DNA of 13,889 nt from assembly GCA_002383325.1 (NCBI GenBank), contig DFYJ01000013.1:1-13889 (forward strand), in the 5' to 3' direction. The first letter of the stretch is position 1. Each line of letters starts with the position of its first letter. This document shows positions 1 to 6,695 of the stretch, one piece after another. The stretch is from Candidatus Aminicenantes bacterium UBA4085. Lineage in GTDB: Bacteria > Acidobacteriota > Aminicenantia > Aminicenantales > UBA4085. The notes below the pieces were generated by a model, which saw only the letters and a program-made list of their open reading frames with translations, searched no databases and had not been told where the DNA came from. A program made the translations under genes and the position numbers.

Positions 1-356
1 GGCGTAGTCCCGCCGCCTGAAGCAGCTGAGGCCCTCGATCCGGCTTCATCGGCTGCCGCCGCGGTTTCCGGCCCGGGCGCCGCCTCCCCGCCGCCCGTTC
101 TTTCCCCTTGCGCGGAAGCCCCCTCCACGGGGCCCGACCCGCCTGGAGAGAGCCGCGGAGACGGCGGGAAACGGACGGCACCCTTAGGGACCAGGAGGGC
201 TTCCCGAGTCTTGCCCCCCAGATCGAGGATCTTGTAGGTCGCCTTCAAGCTGAATGCTGCGAAGACCAGGACGGCATGGAAGGCGGCCGAGAGCGCAAAC
301 AGCGCCGCTCGCCGGACGCGGCCGGCTCGATCGGGTGGCGGACTTAGCTCGAAAAT
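1..356 (-). CDS. TonB-like energy transducer N-terminus (partial, ATT start)
   Basis: An open frame of 118 codons runs leftwards off the window edge. It begins MFELSPPPDR if the first codon, ATT at 356-354, is read as Met. The frame has no ATG, GTG or TTG between the upstream in-frame TAA and the hydrophobic segment, so ATT is the only plausible start; a GGAG lies 8 nt upstream (365-368). Residues about 3-15 are Pro/Arg-rich, about 16-36 form one membrane helix (AALFALSAAFHAVLVFAAFS), and from about 65 onward the chain is rich in Pro, Gly, Ala and Glu. A short cytosolic tail, one signal-anchor helix and a Pro/Ala-rich periplasmic linker is the usual layout of TonB and related transducers, which couple ExbB/ExbD to outer-membrane receptors. 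The C-terminal TonB domain would be outside the window, so the family call is inference. An upstream TAAAAT (386-391, minus) could be a -10 but has no good -35. Another envelope protein with a signal anchor is possible. Confidence 0.45.
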   Translation of the reverse strand, partial: MFELSPPPDRAGRVRRAALFALSAAFHAVLVFAAFSLKATYKILDLGGKTREALLVPKGAVRFPPSPRLSPGGSGPVEGASAQGERTGGGEAAPGPETAAAADEAGSRASAASGGGTT

Positions 357-504
357 GGATCGATCTCCGTGGCTGAGGGACGATTATTTTAACATAGACC
401 GAACCCATCGGGAGCGGTTTCGCGACGAGAGAGCCGCCCCACGGATAGAACGGTCCATGGCCCGGATCGTTGCGCCGGACAGGCGTCTGAGTTACACTCC
501 CTCT

Positions 505-524
505 GGACGCTCTTCCGGGCGTCC
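505..524. other. Perfect 6-bp hairpin in intergenic region
   Basis: GGACGC (505-510) and GCGTCC (519-524) pair perfectly around an 8-base loop. No T-run follows on either strand, so it is not an obvious terminator. It lies between two divergent genes and could be an operator or a chance hairpin in GC-rich DNA. The rest of 357-567 shows nothing else I can support. Confidence 0.25.
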
Positions 525-567
525 GATCCCGTGACTCCCCCGATCGCCTCCGCGGACGGTCCGGGGA

Positions 568-596
568 TTGACTCGGAAAAGGCTTTATATCATACT
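568..596 (+). promoter_or_regulatory. Sigma70-like promoter of the DUF4412-like gene
   Basis: TTGACT (568-573) is separated by 17 bp from CATACT (591-596). The -35 matches the consensus at five of six positions and the -10 at four of six. Transcription would start near 603, giving a leader of about 20 nt that contains the AAGGAG ribosome site (609-614). Confidence 0.55.
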
Positions 597-622
597 GTTT
601 CTATAGGAAAGGAGTATACAGC

Positions 623-1648
623 ATGAAGCGCATCAGCATCGCCGCCCTGGCCGCTCTGGCCCTGCTGGCCCCGGCTTTCGGCGGCGTGGTCAAGTCTTCC
701 AAGTCGAGCCTGGCCTTCAAGAGCCTGGGCACCTTCACCACCCAGTCCACGGAGAAGCTGACTTCGGACCGCAAGCTGACCGAGACGGACAGCGAGTTCA
801 AGGGCAAGGGCCTGCTGGGCGGCCTGGCCGGCAAGACCGTCTTCCGCTCCGGCAAGACCGGCGAGCTGGTCGACCTGCCCGCCCTGACCATCACCCAGAT
901 CGATCACAAGCGCAAGATCTACACCGTCACGTCGATTGATAAATACGTCGAGGAGCGCGACGCCGCCCAGGCCGAGGCCGGCCAGAAGCCGGCCGAAGAG
1001 GCCCCCGCCGAGTCGGACATCCGCATCGTCCGCAGCGAGTTCAAGGTCACGGCCACCGGCAAGTCCCAGGTCCTCAACGGCTTCGACTGCCGCGAGCACC
1101 AGGTCCGCTGGACGGTGGACTGGGAGAACGTCAAGACCGGCGAGAAGGGCACGGACCGGCTCGAGACCGACGTCTGGACGACCCCCGAGACGGCGGCCCT
1201 CAAGGGCGCCCAGGCCGAGGAAGCCGCCTTCGGCAAAGCCTACCTCAAAGCCATGGGCCTGGACGCGGACAAGATGCAGCGCGACGTGCTCGGCACGGAG
1301 TGGATCGCCATCATGACCAGCCTCGACCCGATGAGCGGCGGATCGAAGATGAAGCCCGAGGCCGGACAGGTGGCCCGCGAGATGGCCAAGATCAAGGGCT
1401 ATCCCGTCCTCATCGACGGCAGGTACTCCCCCGCCCCCAAGGCCAAGGCGGCCGAAGCGCAGGAAGAGGGAGGCGGCGACATCCGCGGCAGACTCGGCCA
1501 GCTGGGCAAAAACATCCTGAAGAAGAAGCCCAACCCGGAGGAGGAGAATGCCCCGGCCTTGTCCTTCCGAACCGAGGTCCTGGCGATCGAGACGGGCGCG
1601 GTCGCGCCCGAGTCGCTCCAAGTCCCGGCCGACTACAAAAAGAAGTAA
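623..1648 (+). CDS. Exported DUF4412-like protein
   Basis: 341 residues. AAGGAG sits 8 nt before the ATG, fixing the start. Residues 1-20 are a signal peptide (MKRISIAALAALALLAPAFG), so the protein is probably periplasmic or secreted. What follows is hydrophilic, beta-rich and without membrane segments. The pattern of alternating strands, an 'ITQIDHKRKIYTVTSID' stretch near residue 95 and later 'GFDCREHQVRWTVDW' followed by 'DVWTT' resembles DUF4412-type proteins, where a modified surface strand is followed by a 'gy.c.ky.v' segment; the function of that family is unknown. The C-terminal third contains low-complexity Ala/Glu/Lys segments. The gene is monocistronic: its own promoter lies upstream and a terminator directly downstream, with a convergent gene beyond. 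The family call rests on pattern memory, not a search; existence of the gene is much more certain than its family. Confidence 0.85.
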   Translation: MKRISIAALAALALLAPAFGGVVKSSKSSLAFKSLGTFTTQSTEKLTSDRKLTETDSEFKGKGLLGGLAGKTVFRSGKTGELVDLPALTITQIDHKRKIYTVTSIDKYVEERDAAQAEAGQKPAEEAPAESDIRIVRSEFKVTATGKSQVLNGFDCREHQVRWTVDWENVKTGEKGTDRLETDVWTTPETAALKGAQAEEAAFGKAYLKAMGLDADKMQRDVLGTEWIAIMTSLDPMSGGSKMKPEAGQVAREMAKIKGYPVLIDGRYSPAPKAKAAEAQEEGGGDIRGRLGQLGKNILKKKPNPEEENAPALSFRTEVLAIETGAVAPESLQVPADYKKK

Positions 1649-1673
1649 CCGGCCCTCCGTCCAATCCCGCACC

Positions 1674-1718
1674 CCCCCTATTCGCAAGCCTCAATCGGCT
1701 CGGGAATGGGGGTTTTTT
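1674..1718 (+). terminator. Rho-independent terminator, embedded in convergent gene end
   Basis: CCCCC (1674-1678) and ATTC (1680-1683) pair with GAAT (1704-1707) and GGGGG (1708-1712), with T1679 bulged; AGCC/GGCT pairs inside the loop. Six T follow (1713-1718). It lies 26 nt after the stop codon of the DUF4412-like gene. The downstream arm and T-run are coding sequence of the convergent nitroreductase. No T-run exists for the opposite direction. Confidence 0.75.
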
Positions 1719-2277
1719 CTTCTTTGAACCCGTTGTACCAGGCGATCTCGTCCAGCGGCTTGCGGACGCGGGCTCCGGGCGGCCGCGAAGCGGGATAGCC
1801 GACGGACATGAGGGAGAGGATCTTGTAAGAGCGGGGGATACGGAAGAACCGCCGGGCCGCCCGCACGGCGAACCAGCCGATCCAGCAGGTTCCCAGGCCC
1901 AGCTCCTCGGCCCTCAGGACGAAATGCTCGCCGGCGATGCCCATGTCCAGAAGGTGGAAAGGAATCCCCTGGACGCTCTGGCCGAGGCGGTTGGCCAGGA
2001 AATCGAGCTTGGACATCATCAAGACCAGGACCGGGGCTTGGGCGGCGAAACGGGTCGCCCCGTAGATGCCCGAGAAAGCCGCCCGGGCGAAGCGGTCCTT
2101 GATCTCCGGGTCGTCGATAACCAGGAAGCGCCAGGTCTGGGCATTCTCGGCCGACGGCGCGATCCGGGCCGCCTCCAGGCACGACCGGATCTTGTCCTTC
2201 TCGACGGGCCGGGGCAGGTAGCGGCGTATGCTGCGGCGGCTGTCCATCAGGGCTTGAAGCGGCGACATCTCGGGCAT
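1678..2277 (-). CDS. Nitroreductase family protein (FMN-dependent)
   Basis: 199 residues, typical for the single-domain nitroreductase family, cytosolic FMN enzymes that use NAD(P)H to reduce nitro compounds, quinones or flavins. Visible family features are RRSIRRY at 14-20 (phosphate-binding arginines of FMN), PSAENAQTWRF at 41-51 (the 'PSa.N.Q.w.f' flavin motif) and EELGLGTCWIG at 124-134, which normally wraps the flavin. A longer in-frame start at 2355 exists, but GGAGG (2283-2287) lies 5 nt before the ATG at 2277 and the extra 26 residues are Pro/Arg-rich and unlike the family, so the internal start is preferred. The gene is convergent with its left neighbour and divergent from the lipoprotein gene. 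Substrate cannot be told; these enzymes are often misassigned. The last codons overlap the opposite-strand terminator. Confidence 0.92.
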   Translation of the reverse strand: MPEMSPLQALMDSRRSIRRYLPRPVEKDKIRSCLEAARIAPSAENAQTWRFLVIDDPEIKDRFARAAFSGIYGATRFAAQAPVLVLMMSKLDFLANRLGQSVQGIPFHLLDMGIAGEHFVLRAEELGLGTCWIGWFAVRAARRFFRIPRSYKILSLMSVGYPASRPPGARVRKPLDEIAWYNGFKEEKTPIPEPIEACE

Positions 2278-2326
2278 GGAATCCTCCAGGCCTCCGGGCC
2301 GGGCAGGCTTCCGGAGGCGAGGGGGA

Positions 2327-2355
2327 TTTATATACCAACCCGGCCCCGGGGCCAA
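2327..2355 (-). promoter_or_regulatory. Putative nitroreductase promoter
   Basis: On the minus strand TTGGCC (2355-2350) is 17 bp from TATAAA (2332-2327). The -10 matches five of six consensus positions and the -35 four. The leader would be about 45 nt and include the GGAGG at 2287-2283. This AT-rich patch stands out in a very GC-rich stretch. Confidence 0.45.
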
Positions 2356-2421
2356 TCCCAGACTCCCCCTAGCCTCCGGCCGCCGCGGCCTTCAGGCCCA
2401 TTGTATCCGCCGGCGGCCCTG

Positions 2422-2430
2422 TGCTATGCT
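2422..2430 (+). promoter_or_regulatory. Extended -10 promoter of the lipoprotein gene
   Basis: TGCTATGCT is an extended -10 (TG-n-TATGCT, hexamer 2425-2430). A weak -35 candidate, TTGTAT (2401-2406), is 18 bp away. The predicted start near 2437 would put a small hairpin, ACCCT-GAG-AGGGT (2440-2452), at the extreme 5' end of the message, before the GGAGG at 2474-2478. Confidence 0.4.
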
Positions 2431-2485
2431 CCGGAGATAACCCTGAGAGGGTCATTTTCGTATGATAGGGAGAGGAGGATCTTTC

Positions 2486-3643
2486 ATGAAAAAAGCCGTT
2501 GTTTGGACTCTCGTCCTGGCCGTAGGACTGCTGACCTTCGGAGCCTGCCAAAAGAGCGGAGGGCCCGGCGCCGCCAAGGTCCAGGATATGCTGGCCTTCA
2601 TGCCCAAGGACGTCGCGGGCGTGATGTTCATCGACATCAACAAGGCCATGGCCATCGAATTCGTAGCCAAAGCCCTGGCCGAGCCCAAGAACGCCGAAGG
2701 CCTGCAGGATGTCATCAATAAGATCGGCATTGACCCCCGCAAGGACGTATCCTGCCTGGCGCTGGGCCTGACCGGTAACCTGTCGGGCGGCGAGGGGGCC
2801 TCTCCCTCCGGCTTCGGCATTCTCAACCTCAAGTATGACAAGGCCGCCCTCCTGGCCAAGATGAGGGAGAACAAGGCCAACATCATCGAGGGTGAGTACG
2901 AGGGCATCGCCACCTTCGAGATCATCGAGAAGGCTGAAGAAACCAAGCCCGAGGAGCCGGCGCCCCCGACCGAAGGGACGGATGTCATCCCCGGGGCCGA
3001 AGCGCCCCAAGCGGACCCGATCATCCCCGAGACTCCCGACAAGCCGATGATGGGCGCCTTCCTGGACGCATCCAACATCGCCATCGGCCCGGTCGCCGAC
3101 GTCAAGGCCGCCTGCGACGTCGTGAAGAAGAAGGCCGGCAGCGCCAAGGAAAACGTCGAGCTGGCTGCCCTGATCAAGGACGCCAAGAAGACGGCTATGA
3201 TCTGGGGAGTGATCCCCTTCAAGCCCGAGGACGTCAAGAAGATGGTCGAGTCCACGCCCATGCTGAGCTCGCTGGCCTCGCTCAAGGCCATGGTCATGTA
3301 CATGGACTATGCCAACAAGAGCCTGGATTTGTCCTTCAAGGCGGTCACGGCCGACGCCGGCAAGAACAAGGAGCTGACCGATATGCTCAACGGCTTCAAG
3401 TCCATGGGCGCCCTGGCCTCCGGCGAGAAGCCCGAGATCGGCGAGCTGCTGGGCAAGATCGAGGTCACCTCCGGCGCCGACAACGTCACCATCAAGGCCC
3501 TCCTGCCCGAGGAGCTTCTGGTCAAGCTGAGCAAGACGGTCGAGTCCGAGGTCATGAACAAGCTGGGCGGCGAGGTCAAGATCGACGAGCCGCCGGCCGG
3601 CGAGATCAAGACCGAGGAGACCAAGCCCGAGGAGATCAAGTAG
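2486..3643 (+). CDS. Putative lipoprotein of unknown function
   Basis: 385 residues. The frame opens earlier at 2462, but GGAGG (2474-2478) lies 7 nt before the ATG at 2486, and this start gives a clean signal sequence (MKKAVVWTLVLAVGLLTFGAC). Cys21 follows Phe-Gly-Ala, a lipobox-like end with Phe instead of Leu/Val/Ile at -3, so lipidation is likely but not certain. The body has two parts: about 25-150 ('MPKDVAGVMFIDINKAMA' and alternating helices and strands) and about 190-365 ('MMGAFLDASNIAIGPVADVK'), joined by an acidic Pro/Glu linker near 153-188; a second Pro/Glu-rich tail ends the protein. The layout resembles large uncharacterised periplasmic families in which a 'FlD.s.i.iG....+' segment scores putative self-assessment or binding domains, but I do not recognise a named family. 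It has its own promoter and a strong terminator. Confidence 0.85.
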   Translation: MKKAVVWTLVLAVGLLTFGACQKSGGPGAAKVQDMLAFMPKDVAGVMFIDINKAMAIEFVAKALAEPKNAEGLQDVINKIGIDPRKDVSCLALGLTGNLSGGEGASPSGFGILNLKYDKAALLAKMRENKANIIEGEYEGIATFEIIEKAEETKPEEPAPPTEGTDVIPGAEAPQADPIIPETPDKPMMGAFLDASNIAIGPVADVKAACDVVKKKAGSAKENVELAALIKDAKKTAMIWGVIPFKPEDVKKMVESTPMLSSLASLKAMVMYMDYANKSLDLSFKAVTADAGKNKELTDMLNGFKSMGALASGEKPEIGELLGKIEVTSGADNVTIKALLPEELLVKLSKTVESEVMNKLGGEVKIDEPPAGEIKTEETKPEEIK

Positions 3644-3680
3644 CCCGGGCAGGTCCGTCCGCGGAAGAAGAAAGACAGCC

Positions 3681-3729
3681 GCCCCGTCCCGATTCCGGCC
3701 CGGCCGGAGCTGGGGCGGGGCTTTTTTTT
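3681..3729 (+). terminator. Strong rho-independent terminator of the lipoprotein gene
   Basis: GCCCCGTCCC (3681-3690) pairs with GGGGCGGGGC (3712-3721) with one G-T wobble; TCCGGCC/GGCCGGA continues the stem inside around a single-base tip. Eight T follow (3722-3729). It begins 38 nt after the stop codon and ends directly at the first copy of the dispersed repeat. Confidence 0.88.
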
Positions 3730-3814
3730 GGTTCTTCTCCCATCTCCGGGGGGGCGGTTCGAGGTATCGTCCCGGCGGCTTCGGGCTCTACTCGCCTTTT
3801 CCCACAGCTCTCTT
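3730..3814 (+). repeat. Dispersed repeat, copy A
   Basis: Begins GGTTCTTCTCCCATCTCCGG and ends with CTTTTCCCACAGCTCTCTT. By hand it matches the copy at 13806-13889 with about six substitutions and one single-base gap over 85 bases. It starts 86 nt after the stop of the lipoprotein gene, in the same direction as that gene. Near the 3' side a GGCG...CGCCTTTT pattern could form a weak terminator-like hairpin, and this pattern is kept in all three copies. Confidence 0.85.
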
Positions 3815-3930
3815 CGGCGCCTACGGAACTCCGCATTCTTGACCTGACGATCATGGAGATCACCCACTCCATCTCGGTTCCGTGGGATTGTCGCGTGCTC
3901 AAACATCCCTCGGCGGCCGTTGGCTGCCCT
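3815..3930. other. Spacer between inverted repeat copies
   Basis: 116 nt between copies A and B with nested short inverted repeats: ACGGAAC (3823-3829) with GTTCCGT (3877-3883), and ATGGAG (3853-3858) with CTCCAT (3867-3872). An open frame crosses it on each strand, but no start has a convincing ribosome site and I do not call a gene. It could fold as the tip of a large hairpin made by copies A and B. Confidence 0.4.
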
Positions 3931-4021
3931 CAGAGAGCTGTGGAAAAAGGCGCCGCCCTCGCATTTCGCCTTTGGCCGACACCCCGAACCGCCCCTGCCT
4001 CCCGGAGATGGGAGAAGAACC
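3931..4021 (-). repeat. Dispersed repeat, copy B (inverted, diverged)
   Basis: On the minus strand it starts with the identical 21-base head of copy A (first 20: GGTTCTTCTCCCATCTCCGG) and ends with CCTTTTTCCACAGCTCTCTG. The two ends are well kept while the middle differs, with small insertions. It begins 93 nt after the stop of the last ABC permease gene and lies in the sense orientation for that operon. Copies A and B face each other between two convergent transcription units. Confidence 0.8.
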
Positions 4022-4114
4022 TTTTTTTTAGCCGGCGGATCCGGCTCCCCGGCAGAAGCCCGGGAATCTCCCTGAGGCACTCACCTGCAACTGGAGCGAA
4101 TTAGGGACGGGGGG

Positions 4115-4909
4115 TCAGTCTTCGAACAGGTATTCGCGCCGCCGGAAGACCCAGACGGCCGCGGCCAGGGCGGCCGCCCCGATCAGCAAGAGGACCAGGA
4201 TCGAGACGGCCGTGGAGCTGGGCTGGAGCCTGACGAAGAGGAACGACTTGATCCCCTCAGGGCTCGGCGTCTCCGCCCGCAGAATCGACTTGAGGTAGTG
4301 CATGACGGTGAACCTCTGGGTCGATCCGGGCAGGTACTGGACGACCATCTCCCAGCCGAAGCCGAAGGACAGCCCGACCAGGATGGATTTCTTCAAGGCC
4401 GCCCCGGCCAGGGTGAAGAGAGCCATGTAGACCCACAGGCCCAGGATGAGGACGGCCAGGGTTTTGGCCAGGATGCCCCAAGCCGCCGGATCAGCCAGGC
4501 GGTCGGTGTTGAGGATCAGGAAGGACAGCAGCGTGCCGGCGGCCACCAGGATGCTCGTCCAACTTGCATAGGCCGCATACTTGCCCAGCAGGATGGCCTG
4601 TTTGGGGATGGGCCGGGTCGTCAGGTAGGCCAGGGTTCGGCTCTCGATCTCTTCGGAGACGACCGAAGTGCCGTAGAAGAGGGCCAGGATGATGACCAGG
4701 AACTGCAGGTAGAAGGCCAGGATGATGCTGGAGAAGATCTCCAGGCCGGTCGGCCCGGCGCCGCCCCTGACCCAGCGCTCGGCCTGGATGGCCAGGGCGG
4801 CCAGAACGGGCAGGACCCCGGCCAGGGCCATCAGGCGGGTCCGGCGGGCCTTGCGGCCGGCGAACCAGAAGAAGCCGAAGACCGTTCGGAAGGCGCTCCA
4901 GCGGCTCAT
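4115..4909 (-). CDS. ABC-2 type transporter permease, second subunit
   Basis: 264 residues with about six membrane helices (roughly 27-43, 58-82, 112-134, 146-169, 172-190, 234-255). Between helices 2 and 3 lies SEEIESRTLAYLTTRPIPK followed by LLGK (85-110), the cytoplasmic coupling segment typical of ABC-2 permeases ('E...gtl..l...Pi.r....lgK'). The N-terminal 25 residues are basic and amphipathic, also usual. The protein should form the membrane half of an exporter driven by the ATPase encoded just upstream: the ATG at 4909 overlaps that gene's TGA in ATGA. The C-terminus ends RRREYLFED. The substrate cannot be read from sequence. Fourth and last gene of the operon; I see no convincing terminator after it apart from features within repeat copy B. 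Confidence 0.88.
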   Translation of the reverse strand: MSRWSAFRTVFGFFWFAGRKARRTRLMALAGVLPVLAALAIQAERWVRGGAGPTGLEIFSSIILAFYLQFLVIILALFYGTSVVSEEIESRTLAYLTTRPIPKQAILLGKYAAYASWTSILVAAGTLLSFLILNTDRLADPAAWGILAKTLAVLILGLWVYMALFTLAGAALKKSILVGLSFGFGWEMVVQYLPGSTQRFTVMHYLKSILRAETPSPEGIKSFLFVRLQPSSTAVSILVLLLIGAAALAAAVWVFRRREYLFED

Positions 4910-5829
4910 TTTCCCACCAGGTAATCGAAGACGGCCTGCAGATTGTCGTCGGGAGAGGTGATCTCACGGATGTCCAGGCCGCCGTCCGCGGCCAGGCCCG
5001 GCAGCAGGCCGAACAGACGGTCGCGATCGCGGATTTCCATGATCAGGCCATCCTGGCCCTCGAAGCGGACGTCGATGACGCCCGTCTCCCCCACGAGCCG
5101 GGCGGCCAGCTCGCGCGGCCGGTCGCAGCGGACGGCCACGATGTGGGGATGCTTTTCGATCAGGTCGCGCATGGCATGGATGTCGCCCTGGGCCAGGATC
5201 TTGCCCTGATGGATGAGGATGATTTCGCGGGTCAGGGCCTCGATTTCGGGCAGGACATGGCTGCTGACCAGGACCGTCCGGCCCTGGCTGCGGTACTCCT
5301 TGATCAGGCGGATGACCTTGCGCTTGCCCAGGGGGTCCAGTCCGTTGAGCGGCTCATCCAGAACCAGGATCTCGGGGTCATGAGCCATGGCTTGGGCCAC
5401 CTTGACCCGCTGGCGCATGCCCCGGCTGTAGCCTCGGATGAGGCGGTCCTTGTCGCGGGTCAGGTCGACGGAGGCCAGGGCCCGCTCGGCCCGGGCCTCG
5501 GCTTCGGTTCGGCTGTCGCCGGAGAAGCGGAAGATGCGGGAGAGGAATTCCCAGCCGGTCATATCCTCGTAGAAGGCGTCGGGCTCCGGACAGAAACCGA
5601 AGCGCCCGAACAGGTCGACCGAGTTCCAGATCGGCCGGCCGTCGATGAGGATGCGGCCCAGGCTGGGCTTGAGCTGCCCGGTCAGCAGCTTCATGAAGGT
5701 TGACTTGCCGGCCCCGTTGGGGCCCAGCAGACCGACGATCCCGGGCTGGATCTCCAGGCTGACGTCGGACAGGCCGAGGACGTTCCCGTACCATTTGCTC
5801 AGCCCCTCGGCCCGAATGACCGTGCTCAC
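4906..5829 (-). CDS. ABC transporter ATP-binding protein, second
   Basis: 307 residues from the GTG at 5829. The frame is open far upstream without meaning; GTG is chosen because GAGGTG (5840-5835) lies 5 nt before it, it overlaps the preceding stop (GTGA), and the product then begins directly at the ATPase fold (VSTVIRAEGLSKWYG). Walker A GPNGAGKST is at 36-44, the signature YSRGMRQRV at 134-142 (a CcmA/NatA-type variant of LSGGQ), Walker B ILVLDEP at 154-160, D-loop NGLDP at 162-166 and the H-loop histidine at 191. The Q-loop position reads FGFCPEP, with Glu in place of Gln, as often seen in this subfamily. Residues about 220-307 form a C-terminal extension resembling DUF4162. It hydrolyses ATP on the cytoplasmic face to power the ABC-2 permease. 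Confidence 0.93.
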   Translation of the reverse strand: MSTVIRAEGLSKWYGNVLGLSDVSLEIQPGIVGLLGPNGAGKSTFMKLLTGQLKPSLGRILIDGRPIWNSVDLFGRFGFCPEPDAFYEDMTGWEFLSRIFRFSGDSRTEAEARAERALASVDLTRDKDRLIRGYSRGMRQRVKVAQAMAHDPEILVLDEPLNGLDPLGKRKVIRLIKEYRSQGRTVLVSSHVLPEIEALTREIILIHQGKILAQGDIHAMRDLIEKHPHIVAVRCDRPRELAARLVGETGVIDVRFEGQDGLIMEIRDRDRLFGLLPGLAADGGLDIREITSPDDNLQAVFDYLVGK

Positions 5830-6695
5830 CGGATCACCTCGACGCTGCGGATGCGCTTGAAAAGGAAGAAGACGGCCACGCCGGCCAAGACGGCCAGGAT
5901 GAGGGCCGAGACCGGCCAGGGGGCATCCAGCGGAGGGGCGGCCCCGAAGACCGCGGCCCCGACCTGCTGCAGGTTGGCCCGGATCGAGAGCCAGCCGAGC
6001 TCGGGGCGGCGGAAGATCTCGTGGAAGACCGCGTAGGCCACGTCGGAGCCGAAGTAAACCAGGAACAGCAGGACGCCGGCGAAGCGGCGGTTCTTGCTCA
6101 AAGCTGAGAAAAACAAGGTAGCCAGCGAGAAGAGGACGGCCAGGATGAGCGAGTAGAGGAGGACGGACAGCGGCAGCCAGGGATGCTGGGTCAGGAGCTT
6201 GAGGCTGCCTGAGAAGATGAGCTTGAGCAGGATGAAGACGGTCCCGGGCACAAGGGTCAGGAGCAGGACGAAGAACCCGGTCACGCCCAGCTTGCCGAGC
6301 AGGTAGTCGCGCTTGCGCAGGGGCCGGGCGAAGTAGAGCTGCAGGCTGCCGGACTTGAGGTCGTCGGCGATCAGCCCCGCCCCGGACAGGATCATCAGCA
6401 TCAGGATCATGAAGTAGAGGAAGTCCGAGGTGAAGTAGACTCGGAAGTAGGCCGGGTCGACGTTCAGGAGGCGCCGGCTCCCGCCCATGAAGACCTGGAA
6501 GTTCCCGATCGTCTCGGCCAGGTAGACTCCGATGGAGAAGGCGAAGGCCGGCATGAGCGAAAGGGCCAGGGTCAGCTTGAAGAACTTGCGGCGGAAGGCC
6601 AAGCGGATACCGAAGCGGGTGATGGCCCGCCAGGGCTTCTGGGCCGTGGACGGCCGCCCCTGCCAGTGGAGATAGCCCTGCTCGGCGATCGGCAT
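5826..6695 (-). CDS. ABC-2 type transporter permease, first subunit
   Basis: 289 residues with about six membrane helices (roughly 41-62, 92-110, 136-160, 174-198, 204-224, 261-279). DDLKSGSLQLYFARPLRKRD followed by YLLGK (111-135) is the cytoplasmic coupling segment of the ABC2_membrane_2 type, matching the equivalent segment in the second permease of the cluster. A long loop between helices 1 and 2 may face outward. The start ATG (6695) overlaps by one base the TGA of the upstream ATPase, and GGGAG lies 7 nt before it. The stop overlaps the GTG of the next ATPase. Strong translational coupling on both sides argues that all four subunits are made in balanced amounts. Substrate unknown. Confidence 0.88.
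   Translation of the reverse strand: MPIAEQGYLHWQGRPSTAQKPWRAITRFGIRLAFRRKFFKLTLALSLMPAFAFSIGVYLAETIGNFQVFMGGSRRLLNVDPAYFRVYFTSDFLYFMILMLMILSGAGLIADDLKSGSLQLYFARPLRKRDYLLGKLGVTGFFVLLLTLVPGTVFILLKLIFSGSLKLLTQHPWLPLSVLLYSLILAVLFSLATLFFSALSKNRRFAGVLLFLVYFGSDVAYAVFHEIFRRPELGWLSIRANLQQVGAAVFGAAPPLDAPWPVSALILAVLAGVAVFFLFKRIRSVEVIR

Noticed and set aside
590..1687. 365-codon minus-strand open frame opposite the DUF4412-like gene
   Set aside because: It mirrors the GC-rich codons of the plus-strand gene, has a Leu/Gly/Asp-rich composition typical of such mirrors, and no ribosome site or recognisable domain.
1300..2721. 473-codon plus-strand open frame
   Set aside because: It spans the 3' part of one gene, the whole antisense nitroreductase and the start of the lipoprotein gene; composition is Arg/Pro/Gly-rich and it crosses a terminator.
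3730..4021. Possible integron attC site or CRISPR-like unit
   Set aside because: No GTTRRRY/RYYYAAC core pair at the ends, no regularly spaced short direct repeats, and no integrase or cas gene in view.
3307..4080. Minus-strand frame with an RELWEKA-type peptide present in repeat copies A and C
   Set aside because: The peptide is shared because the DNA repeat is shared; three of five changed codons alter the residue and a one-base gap breaks the frame in copy C. No ribosome site supports a start at the internal ATG near 3905.
3853..4104. 83-codon plus-strand frame in the repeat spacer
   Set aside because: It runs through repeat copy B, has no ribosome site and no recognisable protein features.
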